A stretch of DNA of 64,000 nt from Lasioglossum baleicum (Eukaryota > Arthropoda > Insecta > Hymenoptera > Halictidae). Both the position numbers and the translations under genes were made by a program. Below the pieces are notes generated by a model. It saw nothing but the letters and a program-made list of their open reading frames with translations. It was not told where the DNA came from and made no database searches. Positions 1-8,232 of this stretch are shown piece after piece. Location: positions 2,852,001 through 2,916,000 of the forward strand of contig NC_134932.1 of assembly GCF_051020765.1 (NCBI RefSeq), given 5' to 3'. How positions within the stretch are numbered: position 1 is the first letter of the stretch; each line of letters starts with the position of its first letter.

Positions 1-7
1 CGCCGTC

Positions 8-883
8 ATGTCTGCCCCATCCATGGACGAGCGCATGGCTCAACTGGAAGCCTTGCTGGCGGCTCAGAGGGAAGCCGCGCCTTCCAACCGCGTTGACAAT
101 TATCGCGTGCCCAAGCTGCCGGTCTTTTTCAAAGCGGAGCCGAAGACCTGGTTCGGGCAGGTTGTGGCGTCATTTCGAACGGCTCGCATCACGAGCCAAG
201 CGATAATGGCCGACATCGTCATAGCCGGTCTCGATCCTGAGACAGCGACCGTTATATCCGACCTCATCGCGTCACCCGATCCCGTCGCACCGTTTACGCG
301 TATCAAAGAACGCCTTATGGCGACGTTTTCCACATCCGCGGAAGCAAAACTCCGCCAGCTATTGAAAGGGCAAATCGCGTCGACCGGCAAACCCTCTCAT
401 ATTCTTGCCGTCATGCGGAATAAAGATAACGGCGAGTGCTCGGAGGCAGTCCTCCGATCAATCTTTCTCGACTTGATGCCAGAACAATGCCGCGCGATTC
501 TGGCCGCGTCCAAGTGCGACGATCTGCAGGATCTGGCCCTTCTGGCCGACAAGATCGTCGAGACCATGTACCCCGCTGCCGTGCATACCATCGCTGCCGC
601 GACATTGACAACCGCTGCCGCGACAGCGAGACCCGGTTCCTTTCAGGACCAGCTCGACCTGATCATGCGCCGGATATCAAGTCTAGAGGTGTCGCAACAG
701 CGCAACCCGTGTCAGAGTCAACGAAATTTCGGTCGAAATGCTGCCGGTTCCCGATCAAGGAGACGCTCTCGTAGTCGCGATCCATCGGGACTCTGTCGAA
801 TTCATTCGAAATATGGGGAGCGTGCGAACAGGTGTATTAAACCCTGCGCGTGGTCCGGCCCTCCGCGAGCGTCGGAAAACTAA
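8..883 (+). pseudogene. gag: Gypsy-A gag (capsid-like protein)
   Basis: This 291-codon frame encodes an arthropod Gypsy-type Gag, which forms the particle and packages RNA. After a short N-terminal helix it shows the capsid-like stretch KLPVFFKAEPKTWFGQV at about residues 36-52. A basic RS-rich tail and a Cys-His cluster follow at about residues 263-282 (CRIHSKYGERANRCIKPC), typical of this gag group rather than a classic CCHC knuckle. The ATG at base 8 is the first in frame and lies just after the window edge. The downstream protease frame overlaps it by about 30 bases in another phase, as in a programmed frameshift, but the element is disrupted further on, so I call it a pseudogene. The family call is from motifs, not alignment. 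Confidence 0.75.
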
Positions 884-1569
884 AGTCACTCTCCTCCTCG
901 GAGACTGTTGGAGTGTGCCAAACGACCTCTAAACATCTCCACGTACGCGATCGTAAATCAGGCCGCATGTTTTTGATCGACACAGGTTCGGATCTGTCTC
1001 TGCTGCCGGTTTCCGCAGAATCGCGTACCCGCCCCAGCTCGTTGAAGCTGTTCGCCGCGAACGACACACGTATCAATACTTACGGTGAATTTCGCGTGAT
1101 CCTCGATTTGGATTGCGTCGCCCAATCGAGTGGAATTTTTGCGTAGCAGAAGTCCCGTATCCCATAATAGGAGCCGACCTGCTTACGCACTACGGTCTCA
1201 CGGTCGATCTTAAAGGGCGTCGTGTCATTGATGGCACAACTAATATTTGTATCGCTGCCGGTATCGCCGATAGTACCCCCGCGTCCGTGAATGTCCTTGG
1301 ACCGTCGTCCAAATACGCGCATATTTTGGCTCGTTTCCCTCAAGTCATCGGACTTGAGCAGCCAACACCTCTCGAGTCGCGCGGTGTGTTCCATTACATT
1401 TCCACCACCGGCCCACCCGTTGCCGAACGCGCTCGACGTCTCACAGCCAACAAGCTGAAAGCCGCGAAGGCTGAATTTCAGCATCTGATCGCTGCCGGTA
1501 TTTGTAGACCTTCTAGCAGTCCATGGGCCAGCCCCATACATCTCGTTAAGAAAAAGTCAGGTGAATGGC
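850..1569 (+). pseudogene. pol: Gypsy-A protease and start of reverse transcriptase
   Basis: The frame at 850-1146 carries a retropepsin signature, LIDTGSDLSLLP, with the catalytic Asp at base 979. A frameshift near 1115 moves the reading to 1113-1569. There, IIGADLLTHYGL marks the end of the protease, and the RT N-terminus follows with SSSPWASPIHLVKKKSGEW. The RT is cut at 1569/1570 by the Copia LTR. The frames are phase-shifted relative to each other, so no single polyprotein can be made. Confidence 0.8.
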
Positions 1570-1870
1570 TGTTGGAATTTATATAGTAACAAAAATAATC
1601 TACTATTAGTTAGAATGTTATACTATTCCTTTACTTTCGAGAACGCTCGAATGGTACATTGTATCTATGCGGCTCACGCCATGAGACCCTCAACCTCCAA
1701 GTATTTCTGAGATCGTCATTCGTTTTTCAGAACGACTCTCACTCGTGTTCTAAATCTTGTAGAGTAAAGACGTGCCTCTCTGCGTAGCTTCAAATATAAA
1801 GTTGAATAAATTCCATTTATAGTTTATTGTATAGTCTTTTAGTTTATTTGTTTATACCCATATTCCAATA
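1570..1870 (+). repeat. Copia 5' LTR
   Basis: The LTR starts TGTTGGAATTT at the exact point where the Gypsy RT frame breaks. It ends TATTCCAATA directly before an initiator tRNA-Met PBS. The termini are imperfect inverted repeats (TGTTGGAAT and ATTCCAATA). The length of 301 bp suits a Copia LTR. It should hold the pol II promoter, but I cannot place a start site with confidence. Confidence 0.8.
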
Positions 1871-1872
1871 GG

Positions 1873-1884
1873 TTATGGGCCCAG
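1873..1884 (+). promoter_or_regulatory. Primer binding site, initiator tRNA-Met half-molecule type
   Basis: TTATGGGCCCAG is complementary to the anticodon-stem region of initiator tRNA-Met. Drosophila copia primes from an internally cleaved iMet tRNA in the same way. It lies two bases after the LTR end, where minus-strand DNA synthesis would start. Confidence 0.8.
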
Positions 1885-2057
1885 GTTTTCACTCTCATTA
1901 ACATAGTCGAATTTCAATAATATATTAAGTAATTTTAAGTGATTAAACTGTAGTAAATATAACTTTATTGAACTGTGTGTGAATTTTAGTGCTAATATTT
2001 AAGTGTTTAAACTATAATAACTATTAGTTGATTGAACTGTGCGCGAGTGATAAAATA
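1885..2057 (+). other. Copia 5' leader, no gene seen
   Basis: This is an AT-rich untranslated leader between the PBS and the likely start codon. I see no conserved structure beyond short repeats of AGTGTTTAA and similar words. Confidence 0.5.
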
Positions 2058-5000
2058 ATGGAAAATTTAAAGACAAAAAGAAACATTAAACCATTCGAAG
2101 GTGATAGGTACAGTGTGTGGAAGGTTAGACTACGTGCCTTATTAAGTGAACTTGACGTGATCCGGGTGATTGATAATCCAACCCCCGAGAAACAAACCGA
2201 TGCCTGGGCAAAGGCCGAAAGGATTGCAAAAGGCTTAATCGTCGAATATCTGTCCGATTCTTTTCTTGGATTTGCAAAACCGGAAAGCACTGCGGCTGAA
2301 ATTTTGAAGAGTTTCGACGCAGTTTATGAGCGGAAGAGTCTAGCCACTCAACTGGCCATTCGGAAGAAACTCTTAACGTTAAAACTAAAAAGTGAAACAC
2401 CACTTGTAAAACATTTCGCAATTTTCGACGATCTGATAACAGAATTATCAGGAGCCGGTGCGAGACTAGAAGAAACCGACATAGTTTCGCATCTTTTATT
2501 GACACTACCAACAACATATGATGGCGTTATCACCGCAATTGAAACACTATCAGAAGACAACATAACAACAGCTTTTGTAAAAACCAGGCTACTTGATCAC
2601 GAGGTAAAATTAAAATCAGAAATAACCTCACCAAGTGCAAACGTGATTCAAGTTCACCGTTCGAATATGAACAATCGCAATGCGAATAGTTTCAAGCCGC
2701 AAATGGGTTACAGAAAACAACCATACAAACTAAATAAAAGAAATTTTAAAAGGCCTAGTGAAAATGTATTTTTAAAGTGTCATCATTGCGGGAGGAAAGG
2801 TCATAAGATGAATGATTGCTATTACTTCAAGAGGAGCCATCAATACAATACAGAAAAGAAAAGGACCATCCAAACAGTTCAAGTTTCAGAACCAGTAACA
2901 AAAGAGAACAGCTCATCCAGTTTTGCCTTCATGGCTGGGAATCGCCAATTTGGGACTGATGGAAATGGAAAATTGACTTTTCTTCTGGATTCGGGCGCAT
3001 CGGACCATATAGTCAATCAGGATGATGTATTTATAAATTCCGAGGAGTTACAGCCACCGATAAAGATTTCGGTAGCAAAGAACGGAACCTACGTGACGGC
3101 AACGCAGAAAGGGAACATCCAAGTAACCAGCGATATGGGTGTACGAGGCATACTGGAGGATGTTCTGTATTGTTCAGAAGTGCCGTACAATCTATTATCG
3201 GTACAGAGGATGCAAGAGGCTGGTCTGACAATTACTTTCAATGAAAACGGAGTTGAAATAGGTAAAAACGGTATACCTATCATGAAAGGTAAGACCTTAA
3301 ACTATTTAACCGCTATAGAGTTTGAAATTAATAGCAGAAACGTAAAAAATAATAACTTTCAAATTTATAGTAGTATAAATGATAATTATAAACTGTGGCA
3401 TCAACGTTTTGGCCACATAGGAAAAACTAAATTTTTAGAATTGAAGAATAAACAAATGGTTGATGATATAAACTATATTAATAAAGTCATACCAAATGAC
3501 TACTTATGCGAAGCTTGTATAAATGGTAAACAAGCAAGGCTGACATTTGAAAAGGCAAAAGATAAAAATTATATCAAACGACCATTGTTTGTTATTCATT
3601 CAGATGTTTGTGGTCCTATTACTCCTTCAACAGTCAATAATAAAAATTATTTTGTGCTATTTGTCGATGACTACACTCACTATTGTGTCACGTATTTAAT
3701 TACGTATAAATCCGACGTATTTTCGGTCTTTCAAGATTTTATTGCTAAAAGTGAGGCACATTTCAATTCAAAAGTTGTTAACTTGTATTCCGATAATGGT
3801 GGAGAATATTTGTCTAAAGAGATGAAAGATTATTGCGCCCAAAGAGGCATTAGCTATCACTTAACAGTCCCACGAACCCCTCAATTAAATGGTGTTTCAG
3901 AAAGAATGATAAGAACAATAACCGAAAAAGCACGCACAATGATAAGCGGTGCCAGTTTAAATAAAGTGTTTTGGGGAGAAGCAGTTCTAACTGCTACGTA
4001 TTTAATAAATTTAACCCCAACTAAAGCTTTAAAACAAGGCAAAACACCATTTGAATTGTGGCATGGCAAAAAGTCTAAATTAAAATATTTAGGCGTTTTT
4101 GGTTCAACAGTCTATGTACATAACAAGATTAGGAAAACAAAGTTTGATGAAAAGTCTTGGAAAGGGATATTAGTGGGATATGAACCAAATGGATACAAAG
4201 TGTGGGATGTAGAAAATGTAAAATTTGTTACAGTTAGAGATGTGATAGTAGATGAAGCAACTTACTTGCAATCTCGGCCTATGATGAGACTTGATGAAAT
4301 AAATTCAGAAAAAGGATACAAGAACACTGATGCATCTGAAATGCAGTCGAAATCAGTGGAATGGTATAATAAATCTGATAATGATAAATCAGATATGAAA
4401 GAAAATAGTAAATCTGATAATGTTAAATCAGATACGATATATAGTCATAAATCTGATAGTAATAAATCAGATATAGCTAGGCCGAGTACAAAAGTAAGCT
4501 CTGACGAAAAATTAGGTGATGAAACTAATAATTTTACAATTGAAGTAGGTGTGAACAATAAATCTTCATCTCAAGACAAGACTAATGAAATACAAGAAAA
4601 TTCTCAACTTAGAAGGAGTGGTAGGATTAAACAACTTCCACCGGTTTCATATGACGAATGTGATAACTGTAAAGATTACATTATGTGTGCTCAACCCTTT
4701 GTTTGTAAAACTCCCAATTCATTTGACGAAATTAAAACTAGAGACGATAAAGTACAATGGGAGAGAGCTATTGCTGAAGAGATAAATTCTCTTTTGATAA
4801 ACAAAACCTGGACATTGGTTCAAATGCCTAAAGATAAAAATATAGTTGATTGTAAATGGGTATTTACAATTAAAAATAATGAATTTGGAAAACCAATGAA
4901 ATACAAAGCCCTTCTTGTCGCTCGAGGTTTTAGCCAAGAGTATTTGGTCGATTATAATGAAACATTTGCACCTGTTGCTAGGATTGCAAGTTTCAGATTT

Positions 5001-6248
5001 TTAATTGCTTTTGCAAACCAATTTAATTTGTTAATACACCATATGGATGTCAAAACGGCATTTTTAAATGGTGAGCTAAAAGAGGAAATTTACATGAAAG
5101 TTCCTCAAGGAATTGAAAGCAAAATTGGTCAAGTTTGCAAATTAAATAAAGCTTTGTATGGCTTAAAGCAAGCGGCAAGGTGTTGGTTTGAGGTATTCGA
5201 GAAAAGCCTAGTGGAAAAAGGTTTTCGAAATTCATCCGTTGACCGTTGCATCTATATTTTAGATAGAGGAAATATATCTGAAAATATATATGTAATTTTA
5301 TATGTTGATGATCTTGTGATTGCGACTGCTAAAATTGAGACAATAAATAGTTTTAAAGGTTATTTAATGAATAGATTCAGTATGACAGATTTGAAAGATA
5401 TTAAGCTGTTCTTAGGGATCAAAGTTGAAAGAAATAATGAGAAAATAACACTGGATCAAAGTGCCTATATTAAAACAGTATTAGAGAAATTTGGTATGCT
5501 CGATTGTAAAACGGTTAACACACCTCTTCCTAGTAAATTAGACTATCTAGCTTTAAATTCTGATGAAGCGTGTGATGCACCATGTAGAAATCTAATCGGA
5601 TGTTTAATGTACATAATGGTGTGTACAAGACCTGACTTAAGTATAGCCGTAAATATTTTAAGTAGATATACAAGTAAAAATAACAAAGAGTTATGGCAAA
5701 ATTTAAAACGTGTGTTACGATATCTGAAAGGTTCGCAGAATATAAAATTAACTTACGAAAGAGGAAATTATAGTAATCTTCTGAGCGGCTATGTTGATTC
5801 AGATTGGGGAGGTAGTGATTCAAGCGATAGAAAAAGTACAACAGGATACTTATTTAAATTATTCGAAAGATGCACAATATGCTGGAGCACAAAACGGCAA
5901 GCATCAGTAGCAGCTTCATCAACAGAAGCTGAATATATGGCTCTTTTTGAAGCAGTTAGAGAAGCTCTTTGGTTAAAATCTTTGGCAGAAAGTATAAATG
6001 TGAATGTGCTACAGCCAATAGTAATCTATGAAGATAATAATGGTTGTATAAGCATAGCAAACAACCCATGCAATCACAAGAGGTCAAAGCATATTGATAT
6101 AAAATATCATTTTTCCAGGGAACAAATTGAGAAGAAGGTGATAAAACTTGAATTTGTTCCTACAGGTAATCAAGTAGCGGACGCGCTGACAAAACCATTG
6201 CCAGCGGCGAAGTTTTTAGAATTCAGAGCGAAAACGAATATCAAATAA
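2058..6248 (+). CDS. Copia gag-pol polyprotein, intact
   Basis: This single ORF encodes all Copia functions. I prefer the ATG at 2058 over the one at 2028, because the protein from 2058 begins with the family-typical MENLKTKRNIKPFEGDRY. Numbering below counts from 2028. The CCHC zinc knuckle is at 251-264 (CHHCGRKGHKMNDC). The protease motif is DSGASDH at 321. The GAG-pre-integrase HHCC region is at about 456-497. The integrase triad is D526, D589, E625 (DD35E). A repetitive acidic-basic linker follows, then RT from about 911 with YVDD at 1092-1095, and RNase H residues D1257, E1302 and D1336. Domain order IN-RT-RH is diagnostic of Copia (Pseudoviridae-type). No stop or frameshift is seen over 1396 codons and every catalytic residue checked is present. 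The protein is recognisably close to Drosophila copia. Without a 3' LTR it could at most act in trans. Confidence 0.93.
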   Translation: MENLKTKRNIKPFEGDRYSVWKVRLRALLSELDVIRVIDNPTPEKQTDAWAKAERIAKGLIVEYLSDSFLGFAKPESTAAEILKSFDAVYERKSLATQLAIRKKLLTLKLKSETPLVKHFAIFDDLITELSGAGARLEETDIVSHLLLTLPTTYDGVITAIETLSEDNITTAFVKTRLLDHEVKLKSEITSPSANVIQVHRSNMNNRNANSFKPQMGYRKQPYKLNKRNFKRPSENVFLKCHHCGRKGHKMNDCYYFKRSHQYNTEKKRTIQTVQVSEPVTKENSSSSFAFMAGNRQFGTDGNGKLTFLLDSGASDHIVNQDDVFINSEELQPPIKISVAKNGTYVTATQKGNIQVTSDMGVRGILEDVLYCSEVPYNLLSVQRMQEAGLTITFNENGVEIGKNGIPIMKGKTLNYLTAIEFEINSRNVKNNNFQIYSSINDNYKLWHQRFGHIGKTKFLELKNKQMVDDINYINKVIPNDYLCEACINGKQARLTFEKAKDKNYIKRPLFVIHSDVCGPITPSTVNNKNYFVLFVDDYTHYCVTYLITYKSDVFSVFQDFIAKSEAHFNSKVVNLYSDNGGEYLSKEMKDYCAQRGISYHLTVPRTPQLNGVSERMIRTITEKARTMISGASLNKVFWGEAVLTATYLINLTPTKALKQGKTPFELWHGKKSKLKYLGVFGSTVYVHNKIRKTKFDEKSWKGILVGYEPNGYKVWDVENVKFVTVRDVIVDEATYLQSRPMMRLDEINSEKGYKNTDASEMQSKSVEWYNKSDNDKSDMKENSKSDNVKSDTIYSHKSDSNKSDIARPSTKVSSDEKLGDETNNFTIEVGVNNKSSSQDKTNEIQENSQLRRSGRIKQLPPVSYDECDNCKDYIMCAQPFVCKTPNSFDEIKTRDDKVQWERAIAEEINSLLINKTWTLVQMPKDKNIVDCKWVFTIKNNEFGKPMKYKALLVARGFSQEYLVDYNETFAPVARIASFRFLIAFANQFNLLIHHMDVKTAFLNGELKEEIYMKVPQGIESKIGQVCKLNKALYGLKQAARCWFEVFEKSLVEKGFRNSSVDRCIYILDRGNISENIYVILYVDDLVIATAKIETINSFKGYLMNRFSMTDLKDIKLFLGIKVERNNEKITLDQSAYIKTVLEKFGMLDCKTVNTPLPSKLDYLALNSDEACDAPCRNLIGCLMYIMVCTRPDLSIAVNILSRYTSKNNKELWQNLKRVLRYLKGSQNIKLTYERGNYSNLLSGYVDSDWGGSDSSDRKSTTGYLFKLFERCTICWSTKRQASVAASSTEAEYMALFEAVREALWLKSLAESINVNVLQPIVIYEDNNGCISIANNPCNHKRSKHIDIKYHFSREQIEKKVIKLEFVPTGNQVADALTKPLPAAKFLEFRAKTNIK
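4371..4475 (+). repeat. In-frame 39-bp tandem repeat in the Copia ORF
   Basis: AAATCTGAT starts at 4371, 4410 and 4449, and AAATCAGAT at 4386, 4425 and 4464, so the period is exactly 39 bp (13 codons). Each unit encodes a KSD-x2-KSD pair in which the first Ser is TCT and the second TCA. It lies in the linker between integrase and RT. The preserved codon pattern shows recent unit duplication. Confidence 0.85.
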
Positions 6249-6300
6249 TTAGTTATTCTCTAATCTTGTATTTATAAGATATTATAAGATATACATTAAG

Positions 6301-6438
6301 TACCCCGTTCCTCACCTTCACGACTTTCCTGCCAACCTTCATGGCAAAACCATATTTACGGCGTTAGACCTCTACAAGGCATATCATCAGATACCTGTTG
6401 CCCCCGAAGATATTCAAAAAACCGCTGTCATCACGCCG
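6301..6438 (+). pseudogene. pol: Gypsy-A RT fragment (palm start)
   Basis: Translating from 6301 gives RT residues around the first catalytic Asp: FTALDLYKAYHQIPV. The frame ends at 6438 in the Transib target site CGCCG (6434-6438) and resumes in the same codon phase at 8176. About 16 codons expected before 6301 are missing. Confidence 0.8.
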
Positions 6439-6519
6439 CACAGTGGTCCCAAAGCCCGAAAACGTGGCCAAAACCTCAAGACGTCCCTGGATTAAATTTA
6501 AAATTTGTGATGTTATGTT

Positions 6520-6915
6520 TTCAAGGTCGCTGATTACGAATCTGAACTTAGAATTTCGAAAAACAAAATGGCCGATCCAATATGGCGGACGGGTATCTGA
6601 AAAAATGATTCGATTTCTAAAAAAATTGGCAATACGATGTTTTCTTGGATCTCTGATTACGATTCTGAACTTAGAATTTCGAAAAACAAAATGGCCGATC
6701 CAATATGGCGGACGGGTATCTGAAAAAATGATTCGATTTCTAAAAAAATTGGCAATACGATGTTTTCTTGGATCTCTGATTACGATTCTGAACTTAGAAT
6801 TTCGAAAAACAAAATGACCGATCCAATATGGCGGACGGGTATCTGAAAAAATGATACGATTTCTATAAAAATTGGTAATACGATGTTTTCTGGATCTCTG
6901 ATTACGAATTTGAAT
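6520..6915. repeat. 123-bp tandem repeats in the Transib-like element
   Basis: TGATTACG recurs at 6531, 6654, 6777 and 6899, giving units of 123, 123 and 122 bp. Each carries ATGGCCGATCCAATATGGCG or a close variant. Roughly three full copies are present in direct order, subterminal to the left TIR. Confidence 0.9.
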
Positions 6916-7052
6916 TGAAAAATTTGATGGAACAGGAAGGTTGAATCAAATATAGCAATATTTGCAATGGAGGAATGAGGCATTGGTAAATAAAACTTTA
7001 ATACGCTTATCGTTAAATTGCGTTTATTCAATCAATCTAGTAACGATATAAG

Positions 7053-7262
7053 TTAAAAATAAATTTCGTCATCGGCAGATTCAAAATCTTCTCTGGATGC
7101 TTCATGTATTTCTTCTGCATTTGTATCCTTATCTATCCTTGGCGATGCTAATAAGTCAACTGCTTCTGCAGATAGGCTTCTCAATTTCTTTTGCGGCAAT
7201 TTTCTTATGCCAGATAAAAATGGGTCCGAGTGTAGCAGAAGATGATTAAACACATCCTCCAT
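7053..7262 (-). pseudogene. Transposase C-terminal remnant (probably Transib)
   Basis: This 69-codon minus-strand frame reads MEDVFNHLLLHSDPFLSGIR at its start, with PQKKLRSLSAEAVDLL following. From memory of the family this resembles the extreme C-terminus of Transib transposases, and it lies inside Transib-like ends, which fits. No RNase H-like catalytic core remains. The call on its own would be weak; context raises it. Confidence 0.5.
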
Positions 7263-7339
7263 CGTTTTAACTCGTGAATATTTTCGAGATAAATCTTTTC
7301 GAAATCGCTTCTTTTCCGTGCGCGTGCATCGCGAGACGC

Positions 7340-7580
7340 AAAAACCAAATACACACTTTCAAATACCCGTCCGCCATATGGGATCGGCCATTTTGTTTTT
7401 CGAAATTTTAAGTTCAGAATCGTAATCAGAGATCCAGAAAACATCATATTACCAATTTTTATAGAAATCGAATCATTTTTTCAAATACCCGCCCGCCATA
7501 TTGGATCGGCCATTTTGTTTTTTAAAATTCTAAGCTCAGATTCGTAATCAGCGACCTTGAAAACATTACATCACAAATTT
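7340..7580. repeat. Inverted copies of the 123-bp unit
   Basis: The reverse complement of the 123-bp unit appears about twice here (ATTGGATCGGCCATTTTG and related words). With the direct copies at 6520-6915 this forms long subterminal inverted repeats, which could fold back or hold clustered transposase sites. Confidence 0.8.
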
Positions 7581-8132
7581 TCAATGGAATCCAGGAACGT
7601 GAATGTTTTCAGTTACCCTTTCAAACCTCACAGTATACCTACTCTACATTACAAAAAATAGTATTACGAACAAATCTGCAAAAATCTGTAGCTGATTTTT
7701 GTTTCAGTTGCAAGATAATAGTATAAAGTAGATGCTCGAACAAGTTTTAGGGCCTGAGTTGCCGTGAGTTGTAACTTCCACTCTACATTTTTAAAATTTA
7801 CGCCTTCACTTTTACGTTCTCTTTTGCATACATAGTTACCAGTTAATAATAAACATTTGGCACTAAAAACTATGCAACTTATCTTCAAAAACAGCATTCA
7901 TAATGCACAATTAAAATCAATACGATACAATACAATTTGTATACTGTACACTTAAAATTCGCACTGAGGCTTGGAAGAGTATGAAAGCACTGTCTAAGAA
8001 AACCAAAGTTCGGACTGCGATTGTTGGTCAGGTAATAAAATGCGACCTTCTTGCCGTTTACCCCCAAGTAGAAACACTCTTAGAATAACCAACCCCATAA
8101 TTAAAACTTACCTAGCTGAAAGTTAATTTTTT
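7581..8132. other. Transib-like element right interior, no gene seen
   Basis: AT-rich sequence between the inverted 123-bp units and the right TIR. Its short frames have no recognisable motif. Confidence 0.5.
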
Positions 8133-8170
8133 AGGTTTTGGCCACGTTTTCGGGCTTTGGGACCACTGTG

Positions 8171-8232
8171 CGCCGTTCGGACTTATCGAGTATTGCGCGA
8201 TGACGTTCGGACTTCAAAATGCGGGCCAAACT
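8171..8232 (+). pseudogene. pol: Gypsy-A RT fragment between two insertions
   Basis: From the Transib TSD to the solo-LTR TSD the frame reads FGLIEYCAMTFGLQNAGQT. This is the RT stretch before the catalytic Asp pair, and it joins in phase with the pieces at 6301-6438 and 10050 onward. Confidence 0.85.

Larger units (their letters stand above)
1570..6300 (+). mobile_element. Copia-type LTR retrotransposon with 5' LTR only
   Basis: A Copia element sits inside the Gypsy-A RT. It has a 301-bp 5' LTR, a primer binding site, and an uninterrupted gag-pol ORF ending at 6248. Only 52 AT-rich bases follow before Gypsy-A resumes at 6301. No 3' LTR is present: TGTTGGAATTT does not recur. The Gypsy RT also lacks roughly 16 codons at the same junction. 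The simplest inference is one deletion that removed the Copia 3' LTR and the adjacent Gypsy sequence. The coding region is intact, but the element should not transpose by itself without a 3' LTR. Confidence 0.85.
6439..8170. mobile_element. Transib-like DNA transposon, 1732 bp, TSD CGCCG
   Basis: Perfect 38-bp terminal inverted repeats (6439-6476 and 8133-8170) start with CACAGTGGTCCCAAAGCCCG. The element is flanked by the 5-bp direct repeat CGCCG (6434-6438, 8171-8175). Removing it plus one repeat rejoins the Gypsy RT frame exactly. A CACAGTG end with a 5-bp CGNCG-type TSD is the known signature of Transib, the family related to RAG1. The element keeps only a short transposase-like remnant inside, so it is non-autonomous. 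A large internal deletion is likely. Confidence 0.85.
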
